From Papio anubis (lineage: Eukaryota; Chordata; Mammalia; Primates; Cercopithecidae), in assembly GCF_008728515.1 (NCBI RefSeq), contig NC_044977.1, positions 166,021,139-166,085,138 on the forward strand: a stretch of 64,000 bases of DNA, read 5' to 3'. Within the stretch, counting starts at the first letter, position 1; each line of letters begins with the position of its first letter. The notes beneath the pieces were generated by a model, which was not told the origin of the DNA, searched no databases, and was given only the letters and a program-made list of their open reading frames with translations. Both the position numbers and the translations under genes were made by a program. Below, one piece after another: positions 46,401 through 57,500 of this stretch.

Positions 46401-49400
46401 TAGCTGGAATTACAGGCGCATGCCACCATGTTGGTCAGGCTGGCCTTGAACTCCTTACTATGTGATCCACCCGCCTCAGCCTCGCAAAGTGCTGGGATTA
46501 CAGGCATGAGCCACCATGCCCAGCTGGCCACTTTGTTTTTTAATTATTAATCTTTGGTTTAATGCCATCAATTTGGATATCCGTTCCCTCGCCCAGTGTG
46601 TTGTAATGTCTTCTCCTGGCTTACTGTTTGAGTCTTGCATATTATTATAGGCCTTTGGTATTTGCAGATTTGACATTTAAAGCTTCAGCTAGTCTCACCT
46701 GATTCCAAGGTCTGTGATAAAGTAATTTGTAGTTTTGCTGAGGCTGAAATGTTGCTTGCTTGCTGCCAGGCTTGCAAATAGGAACTGATCACGTAGCTCA
46801 GAGGGAGCCTATCAGACAGGCCAGCACCCACATCTCAACGCAGCTTTGTTTTTCTCTACTTGTCATCGCGTACCACAGTAACTCTCGAAGTGATAAAAGC
46901 TGTTTCTTTGTGAAATATGGGCCCGAAAAGAAAACCAACTACTAGTGCTGGTGATGGAAGTGAAGAGAAAATGAAGCGGTCTAAGAGTGATGGTTCTTAG
47001 CCAGAAAATAGACGTTTTGGATAAATTAAAGTGGTTTTACAGATTCAGGTAAGTTTGTGGTTGGTTAATGTTGCTACTGTATTGATGTAGTAGTTTATCT
47101 TTTCAGTGGCAGAATTCGTTTACATAACTTTATAAATTACTAGTAATGTATTTTTAGGAGCACTAAGGATTTGAAGATGTTACCTAAATGTCAGTTACAC
47201 TTCACCGAGTTTTACAGGGGAAATTAAACACTGTAGTGGAATTTGGCCAGGTGTGGTGGCTCATGCCTGTAATCCCAGCACTTTGGGAGGCCAAGGTGGG
47301 TGCATCACCGGAGGTCAGGGGTTTGAGACCAGTCTGGCCAACATGGTGAAACCCCCATCTCTACTAAAAATACAAAAATTAGCCGGGCGTGGTGGCGGCC
47401 GCCTGTAATCCCAGCTACTTGGAAGGCTGAGGCAGGAGAATCACTCCAACCCAGGAAGCAGAGGTTTCAGTGAGCCGAGATCGCGCCATTGCACTCCAGC
47501 CTGGGCGACAAGAGCAAAACTCCGTCTCAGAAAAAAACAACACTATAGTAGTATTTTAAAATTTTAGGACTTTAGGAAATCATGAACGTCTTGGGGTGTA
47601 TTATGTATATCAAGAGTTTGTTATACTGGCTTACACTATTCCAGTAATATTTCTGTTCATGTAGTACTGCAGCACTTTTCATTTTTTTAAGTATATTATA
47701 AAACTGATTTTCCCTGGCCTCTAATGTTGGTCTTTTTCTCCCCCAAAATTATGCTTTATCATACCACATAAACAATAGTACAGTGATGGTGGTGGCGGTG
47801 GTTGTTTTGAGACGGAGTTACACTCTCGTTGCCCAGGCTGGAGTACAATGGCACAATCTCGGCTCACTGCAACCTCTGCCTTCCGAGTTCAAGTGATTCT
47901 CCTGCCTTAGCCTTCCAGGTGGCTGGGTTTACAGGCATGTGGCACCATGCCTGGCTAACTTTTTTGTGTTTTTAGTAGAGACAAGGTTTTGCCGTATTGG
48001 TCAGGCTGGTCCCAAACTCCTGACCTCAGGTGGTCCACCTGCCTTGGCATCCCAAAGTGCTGGGATTACAGGCAGAAGCCACCGCACCCGGCCCAGTACA
48101 GTGTTATCAAGTGAAAAATATCTTGATGATGTTTTTGAGGTTGTGTTACAACTTGAGTAGAGAGACCTTGTGAAATGTCTGTTTTTTCACATTTGGGAGC
48201 TGCCTCTGTCTACATTCAAATGTTATCTGAAGTACCCTTTAAATGGTTCCATGTATCTTTTTGAACTTCCTTCTTTTGGTAGACATTTTTGAACATCTGT
48301 ATGAACAAGGATTTGTATTAGATGCTGGTACAGAGAAGAACTACTACAGGTTGAGCATCCCTAATCTGAAGTCTGAAATGCTCCCCAGCTCTTCGAGCAT
48401 CAATATGATGTCACAAGTGAACAGTTTCACACTTAACACCTTTGCTTTCTGATGAGTCAGTGTACATAAACTTGGTTTAATGCACAAAATTATTTTAGCT
48501 TCAGGCTGTGTGTACAAGCTTTATGTGAAACAAATGAATTTCATGTTTTGACTTGGATCCCTTCCCAAAAATATCTCATTATGCAAATACTACAAAATCT
48601 TTAAAAATCCAAAACACTTCTGGTTCCAAGCATTTCATGTAAGGGATACTTAACCTGTGGTCATTGCCCAAGTAACTCTCAATCAAGGAGAAGAAAAGAT
48701 ATAAACCAATGATTATAAAAGATGTGAAATGTTATTACACAGAGAACTCTGGGAGCACAGATGTAGGAGATATTAACTAGGTTGGAATGAAGGAAGGTTT
48801 CTAAGCAGAGTTGAGGAATGAATTGATTATCTTTGTTAATCTGAGTGGGATCCATTCCTGTTCCAGCATGGTTTCCCCTGGTTTTGTTCCTAGATTTAGA
48901 AATAATGCCCTAGTATAGAAATAATTGCTATAAGGAAGAATCTTAACGTGTTTATTAGGAATGGATATTGACTCAAATGCCTTTTTGTAATTTGTTTAAA
49001 AGGATTTTCTTCATTAACCTGTTATTGTAATGGTTTTGTATTTCTGAAAGAATGTACTTGGTCATGGGCCTTTGTCTTAATGTATTTGTTGCAATTTCTT
49101 TGTATTAGGCATTTTTGTACATGTATGGTGGCCTCTTGTGGTATCTTTAACTGGCTTGAGAATTGGATCGTATTTTCTCTAAGGCAATATCTCTAATACA
49201 CTTGGCCCTCTGAATCTGTGAGTTCCGCATTTATAAATGCAACCAACTGCAGCTTGAAAATATTAAGGGGGAAAAAATTCACTTAGCTCCAAAAAGCAAA
49301 AATTAAATTTGCCACACACTTAATACTGTGTTGAATCTAGTGGATGACATGATGCACAGGCATTGTATTACCTAATACAATGTAATCTAGAGATGCTTTA

Positions 49401-52400
49401 AAGTACAAAGTAAAGTAATCTAGAGATGCTTTAAAGTACACAGGAGGCTGTTCTTAGGTTATATGCACATACTTTGCAATTTTATATCAGGGACTTGAGC
49501 ATCCTCAGATTTGGTTACCCGTTGGGGATTCTAGAGACCAGTCCTTCATGATAGATGGGAAAGTTCTGGAAACAGTCCTCCACAGATACTGAGGGATGAC
49601 TCTAGTTATTTCCCTGAGCCTGAAGTTTGCTTATGGATGTATAAATGAATGTTTTTACTACTAGTATACTTTGTGAATCATAGTATGTCTAAAAAATAAA
49701 ACAGTCTATGCACATTTTAATCCCTTTTTTTTTTTTTTTTTTTTTTGCAAGTCTGCATCAAACTATACTTGGAAAAAGGCTTGTGTATTGTGATTTATTT
49801 TCCTCTTTTCCTTTTTGATAAGAGTACTGTCTTAGGGAGTTAATTTTAGTTTAAAAACATGTTTTGATCCTACAGGAGAACCTCTCATGACCTTGAAAAA
49901 GTGACCTAGTGCTCTCTGGATATCCTTTACCATAAATACAGCATTTTAGAAAATGGATAATCCTGCTAATTGTTGGTTTAAAAAAAAAGTTTGAACTGGA
50001 TTAGAATATATTTTACAATATGATTAGTGAGAATTCATAAAACTATCAATTAGAATCTAAGTCAAAATGAAGATGTTTACAGTATTGTTTGCAAAATTCA
50101 GAAGATTTTAGTTGTTGATACTAAAGCCAGCAACCAGTTAACCTAAAAGAGCATAAAAAAAAAGTTATGGCTAACATAAAAGAGATACATCTCGTTAGAC
50201 TTGGTTTCTTTAGCACATTTGATACTGGTTAGTACATCTCTATCGACATCACTAGATAAACTGCTGTAATTTAGAGAAATGTATCATAATTCCTTTGCAT
50301 AATATTTAGAAAGGTGTAATTCAAGTGCATACCAATTTGGAAATAGGGTTTGAATATCACACCTTGAGCTAAACGTGGAAGGAAGGGAGGAGCATACCAA
50401 TTTACAGTGAATGATAGAGCAGCAGCAGCGGGCGGTCTAATGGCTGTGTGTGGGTCTTTTAATTTTAACAATATTGTATCATTTTATAATGCTACGTTCT
50501 TTTTTTTTTGAGACGGAGTCTCTGTTGCCAGGCTGGAGTGCAGTGGCGCGGTATCAGCTCACTGCAACCTCCGCCTCGTGGGTTCAAGCGACTCTTCTGC
50601 CTCAGCCTCCCGAGTAACTGGAACCACAGGCAGGCACCACCATGTCGAGCTAATTTTTGTATTTTTAGTAGAGACAAGGGTTCACCATATTGGCCAGAAT
50701 AGTCTTGATCTCCTGACCTCGTGATCCGCCCACGTCAGCCTCCCAAAGTGCTGGAATTACTGGCATGAGCCACCATGCCCAGCTTGTGATGCTGCTTTCT
50801 TAGTGTTAAAATTAGAATCAGGAAAAGTACAGATCCGAAAAATTCTTATGGCAGGGAATGAAAGGTAGGAGCAAATATTGAATCAACTGAACAAATTAAA
50901 TCTAGGTTAAGGTAATAATGACTACCACAATTAAAGTGTCACAATGTTTTAAAAAATAATATAACAAAAGGCCGGGTACAGTGGCTCATACCTATAATCT
51001 CATCACTTTTGGGAGGCACTGCAGTCTGGGCGATAGAGTGAGACTGTGTCTCAGGGAAAAAAAAAAACATATATAACAAGAAATACTAACTTGGTGGTAA
51101 TGGACTGGGACTAAATTGCCAGAGTGTGCCAATAAAATCTAGTAAAATGGAACAGGACGTGGTGTTGGCAATGTAGATGGTACTTTTAAGCACACTGGGT
51201 TTCCTGCGACTTCCATTTTTTGAGACTATCATTGCATTTCTTTAATTGTAGAGCAGTTTTGAAATGTAGTCTTCGCTGGGCTCGGTGGCTCACGCCTGTC
51301 ATCCCAGCACTTTGGAAGACCAAGGTGGGCGGATCACCTGAGATCAGGAGTTCGAGACCAGCCTGGCCAACATGGTGAAACCCCGTCTCTACTAAAAGTA
51401 CAAAAATTAGCCAGGTGTGGTGGTATGTGCCTGTAGTCCCAGCTACTCAGGAGGCTGAGGCAGGAGAATTGGTTGAACCTGGAGGCGGAGGTTACAGTGA
51501 GTTGAGATCACGCCCCTGCACTGTAGCCTGAGTGACAGAATGAGAGTCTTGTCTCAAAAAAAAAAAGAAGGAAAAGAAATGTAGTCTTAAGCTTATTTAG
51601 TATTATAACAAGCTTTTCTAAGATGCAGAAATTTTTCAATCTGTGATTTCACTACAAAGGCCCTATATGTAAGCATATATGTAAATAGCTTAAAAGCACA
51701 GCTTTGCCAGTATTTAAAAGCTGTTATCAATTGTGGGTATGCAATCTGTCAAGTTTCTAGGTGTTTCCTTTTTTTTTTTTTTTTAACCCTCATTTATTGC
51801 TTTTAACTGACACATAATAGGTGTACATATGTATGGGGTTCGGTGTAACATTTCGATACATGTATACAAGCAGGTGTTTTCTATATTATGAAAACATTTG
51901 GAGAAAAATGATTAACTTATTGCAGTCCTTTTCTTTCAGCTGCTTTTCTAACCCAAACTGTATGTCTTGATGACACTACAGTAAAGTTTGAAATATGGGA
52001 TACAGCTGGTCAAGAACGATACCATAGCCTAGCGCCAATGTACTACAGAGGAGCACAAGCAGCCATAGTTGTATATGATATCACAAACGAGGTAAGTATG
52101 GATGCATTGCACAGTGAAATTAATTTGAGTACCCACTTTTGGTATTCAGAATTTTGATTAAATATTTTGGAAAATCTTTTTTTGATAGTCAATCTTGACC
52201 TTTCTGCTGAAGCTTTTGTGAATTAGAAAATCTGGTTTAAAAAAAAAAAAAAATGAAAATGTCTCATAATACAGTAGTCCTAAGAATTTCTTTCCCACAC
52301 TCACTGTGGACAGTCTTTTAAAAAAAGCCTTATATCACAAAGATGCTTCCTAACCATTTTTTGAGCCTATGCCCAATAGCTGTTTCTTTGTTTAACAGGA

Positions 52401-54563
52401 GTCCTTTGCAAGAGCAAAAAATTGGGTTAAAGAACTTCAGAGGCAAGCAAGTCCTAACATTGTAATAGCTTTATCAGGAAACAAGGCCGACCTAGCAAAT
52501 AAAAGAGCAGTAGATTTCCAGGTATGTTGAATTTAACTTTCACTTGAAAGTCCCTTTTTTTCCTGTAAGTTTTTATTTTGTGTCAACACTTGAGTTAGTT
52601 ATAATGTTAAAACCATGCAAGTAATAGAAAAGACTGATTTTTAAAACAAATACAAAATACTACATATAATAAAATGTTTCTGATAAACCTAAATTTTCAA
52701 ATAGATTACTGGAATATATAAACTGATCAAAAGATTTTGTAGACTTAAACAATAAAAGCCGGGTGCAGTGGCTCACGCCTGTGATCCTAGCACTTTGGGA
52801 GGCCAAGGCAGGTGGATCACCTGAAGTTGGGAGTTCGAGACCAACCTGACCAACTTGGAGAAACCCTGTCTCTACTAAAAATACAAAAGTAGACAGGTGT
52901 GGTGGTGCATGCCTGTAATCCCAGCTTCTTGGGAGGCTGAGGCAGAAGAATTGCTTGAACCTGGGAGGCGGAGGTTGTGGTGAGCTGAGATCACACCATT
53001 GCACTCCAACCTGGGCAACAAGAGCGAAACTCCGTCTCAAAAAAAAAGAGAGAAACAGTAAAAGTAGTCATTGTTCACAGTGCACAAAGTGATTGTACCC
53101 TGCCCTAATTCCTCCATCCCACACATACTTTATGTCCTAACCCTCTTCTACTTATCTGCAAGTATGTGTCAGCACATGTGTGTACCCACATATGTCCATA
53201 CGCAAACACTCATGTGGTTGTTCTTAAAGTGGCATTCAAAAATAAAGGCTCTGCCAGTCGGTATCCAGAGTTGGAAAATAATAAGCTAAAAACTAATAAT
53301 TTAAAAAAAATTTTAAGGCTAAAAAAAATCCAGTTTGTGTCTTATGGTTGCTAATTCAGAATGTTTGCTGCTGCAAAATAGAGCAAGTGCAATCACTTAA
53401 AAACAAAGCAGGTCCTCTACTTCGACATTCTTTTTAAAACTGCCTGTTCTCTTGCTCTTTGGCTTCTCTACTAGAAGGGTGGTTGAGGCTATTATGTATA
53501 TATCAGTGATGGAATAGTTTTCTGTTTTGATGACTGTAGATGGAATACATGTATTCTTCCACCATTAGGTATTAAGCTGGGCATGTTACACTTGTAATTT
53601 TATTTAATTCTTAGGAAAATGATGTGAGATGGAGTATCATCCATTACTGTTTCCAAAATTGTTGCCTCCCCAGCACTAGAGTGGCAGAGAAAATACTTAA
53701 GTTACAGTCAGAAGTGGCCCTGTCACATAACAGTTCAAAGGAGCCTCAGTTGTTTCTTTGTCCAATGGGAAAGATCATTGGTTACCCCTCATAACAGCTA
53801 TGAGGATGAAAAGTAATAATATATGTAAAATGTAAAAGCATGACAAAAATGTAGGGCAGTAATGTAATTTTCAAAGGAATGATTCATGATATATTCAAGA
53901 CTATAATGTTACTGTACAGGTCACTGAAAATTAAATATGAGGGTGTCATTTAGTAGTTGAAGCCAGTGTTAGATATTTGGTTTCCCTTTGTCTTCATTGC
54001 AGATAATAAGTGTAAATAAAAATTGCCATTGAGATCAAAGAGAGTTTTATTTAGAATAAGATAATTCTCCCCCATCTCTGGAACTCAGTATTTGAAAGCA
54101 GATTTAATGTAAGAACAGATTAATCAAGGTGGGATAATGCAAGAATTTCAGACAAAAAAGGAAATAGTCCTTTATAAAATTTTCTTGCACAGTGCTCTTA
54201 CCTCTGTTGTAGCTATTACATAGTTGTTGATTATAGATGATTATAGGAATCAGGTTGGAGCAGTAATAAGTAAGTCTCCTTTTCTATAACAAGTTATAGA
54301 AAGCAGATACAGCATATTTCCAAGAGATATATCTCATTTTTTGTTCTATAAACAGGAAGCACAGTCCTATGCAGATGACAATAGTTTATTATTCATGGAG
54401 ACATCAGCTAAAACATCAATGAATGTAAATGAAATATTCATGGCAATAGGTAAGATTAATATCTCTTTTAAAATGATCAGTATAAGCAAAACAAGCATGA
54501 AGCATATTTGATTTGACTGTCTCTTTTTTAAAAAAGTATTGGGGGTGAGTGTGTGTGTATGTT

Positions 54564-54594
<31 letters not shown>

Positions 54595-57500
54595 TATTAT
54601 ACCACTTTTCTAAGTCCCTTCCACAAAGCAATACTTTGTTGGTAATATTGTTAAATTTGAAAGATAATTACCTATTAGGTTGTAATACTGTCAGTTTAGG
54701 CAAGCTTCTTCCAGGTGAGTTAAGCCTTAACCTCAACCTGATAGTTCAAATAGATAAATTTTGCAAAGGTTTCGCTGGGAGATTTGGATAAATATGTTTT
54801 TTTATTAGGTTATACATTTTAAAAGTCAAATTATTGGTAAGTATAACTCAGAAGAACATGACACATAAGTATACAGATTGACAAATTATTTTAATGTAAA
54901 CATTATAAGGAAGACGATTTCAGAGCATAGAGGCATAAGGAGAAAAAAAAGAAAACAAAACAACATCCATACTTTATATTTGATCTTACACAGTGTTCTT
55001 GTCATTGCTTTAAGGTTTTTTTTTTCCGGAGACAGAGTCTCACTCTGTCGCCCAGGCTAGAGTGCAGTGGCGCGATCTTTGTTCACTGCAAGCCCCACCT
55101 CCCGGATTCACGCCATTCTCCTGCCTCAGCCTCCCGAGTAGCTGGGACTACAGATGCCCGCCACCATGTCTGGCTGATTTTTTTGTATTTTTAGTAGAGA
55201 TGGGGTTTCACCGTGTTAGCCAGGATGGTCTCGATCTCCTGACCTTGTGATCCACCCACCTCGGCCTCCCAGAGTGCTGAGATTACAGGCTTGAGCCCCC
55301 GCGCTTAGCCCTGAGGTGCTTTTAACCGATGGTAATTGCCGTTTCAGTTTTTGATTATAGGTAACGAAGTTGGAGTAGTATTATAAGCCTCTTTTCTATA
55401 ACAAAAATAAAGGTTGGTTTAGTTTTTTGGTTTTAGATTTTATTTTATTTCATTTTTTTAAGCCTTTCCTCTTTTCAATGGTTTTAATGTATAGATTCTA
55501 CCTGAAGGGTATGTTTTGGTGGTTCTCAAAGTTTGCCATCTGTGGTTTTCATGTGCCCTGCACTCTTCTCATCCCACAACACCTTTTATTTTACAGCACT
55601 GATTCTTAACCGGGGTGTTCACAGTCCTTACTTACACACTCCAAGTAAGAAATACTCTTAAATTGAACTCATATAAATAAACAGTTAATAGCTGAATCAG
55701 AGAATAATGAAAACCCAGTAAAAGTTGCAAGTATTTTTATTGTTTTTCACTAGGTGACAGAGTTTAATGGTACTTCATTTGAAATGGGAAAAAACTTGCC
55801 TGTTTCTCATGTAAAATGTTTTCCTGAAAAACTCAAGTTTGCAGTTTGCTAGGGAAATACTGGCACAGTTGCGAAGGGTTGTGTGATAATATACTCATTT
55901 TACAAATGTGACAGATTACACCCAGGATCACATCTGAAAAGTTAGAGGAAACAATGAGATAATAGGTCTTTCAAATCAGCCTGCACTTTTAAACCTTTCT
56001 CACAGTATTTAAACTCTACCAGATGGACTTCAGTTTGTACCTTTTTATTCAAACATGCGAATAAAGTCATTTTTCGAGTTAGAAAGCAGCCTACATATTT
56101 TAGCTTTTTGTTTTTTTCTGAAATTAGAATGTTTCCCTTCTTAAAACCTATGTGTAAATGGAATTATGGCCTTTCCATTTCCTTCACTAGATTAGTAATT
56201 TTTTTCTTCTATATTATTTTTTTGTTATGAAGGAATACTTTGATTAGTGACTTAAATCACACAGTGCACTCATAACAACTGTAATCAATGCAGGGACTAA
56301 AAAGTTTCTCATTCTGGTTTACTTCCTTCAGCCTCCTAATCTCACTCACATCTGATTTAAACACTTAGGGAACCATGCTAAATAGGGAGACATGATGGAT
56401 TGCTCAATCCGGAACCTAAGTTGTTATTATATACAGTATATAATGCTGTTTTGTGTCCTAGGTACCAGCGTTCAGCATCTCTGGGGCTTTGCTTGTAAAT
56501 ACATTTTACTGGAGATATACCATTATAATACCATTTATGCTACCAGCCTAGAGCCAGTCCCAGAGAAGTGGCCCAATGGAAGTCTTTCTTTCCGAGCTTC
56601 AGTGCTCCTGGCTCCCAAATGCATTGCACAACCCAGCATCTAGGATTCTAAAAATGATTGATGCTGATGTAGAATGGAATGTGTAGAACAAATAAAGTAT
56701 AAAAGGTCCACAATGCAACTAGGCAATCAGATCTCGAAGCAGAGTATATTCAATTTCTGAGTAACCTGAGTCAAAGCTATGGTAAAGTTAGAGTCTTACC
56801 ATAGTAGTCTGTCCCCAAGATTGATAGAGATCAGTGTGTGCAGCCACTCTTAAAATCAGTCCTCTTAGACATGTTTAATATTCTGCTTCCCCTCCAAAAA
56901 TGAATTTAGCACATTAAGGGTCTTACGGATTAAAACAAACTACAGCAATCTCCAACTTTACAGTGGTTTGACTTAAAATTTTATAACTTACTGATGGTGT
57001 GAAGTGACATGCATTTAGTACATTCTCAGCTTACTATGAGGTTACATAGAGAAACCCATCATAAATTTCAAATACCATACATGAGGTCGGGTGCGGTGGC
57101 TCATGCCTGTAGTCCCAGCACTTTGGGAGACCAAGGCGGGCAGATCACTTGAGGTCAGGAGTTGGTTAGGAAATGAGCCTGGCCAACATGTCGAAACCCC
57201 CGTCTCTACTAAAAATAGAAAAATTAGCAGGGCGTGGTGGTATGCGCCTGTAGTCCCAGCTACTTGGGAAACTGAGGCAGGAGAATTGCTTGAACCCAGG
57301 AGGCAGAGGTTGTAGTGAGCTGAGATCATGCCACTCATGCCACTGCACTCCAGCCTGGGTGACAGAGTGAGACTCTGCCTCAAAAAAAAAAAAATCATAA
57401 ATCAAAAACATACAAATTAGGATGGATATATCAGGATGTAGCCCTATCGTAAGTCAAGGAGCATCTGTATATCCAGCAGGTACTTTTTTTAATCAGTGGG

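Larger units (their letters stand above)
28482..51939 (+). other. RAB5A: RAB5A intron 2 (23.5 kb)
   Basis: From GTGAGA to TTTTCTTTCAG. No further exon was recognised. It is dominated by Alus in both orientations, plus an old antisense L1, Tigger-type elements and microsatellites. Unlisted stretches above 300 bases (29620-30845, 34702-35495, 37505-38085, 44440-45350, 45811-46275 and 49607-50500) hold nothing I can name. Confidence 0.9.

Noticed and set aside
56392..56643. 83-codon frame in RAB5A intron 5
   Set aside because: No domain, no splice context and ordinary AT-rich composition.
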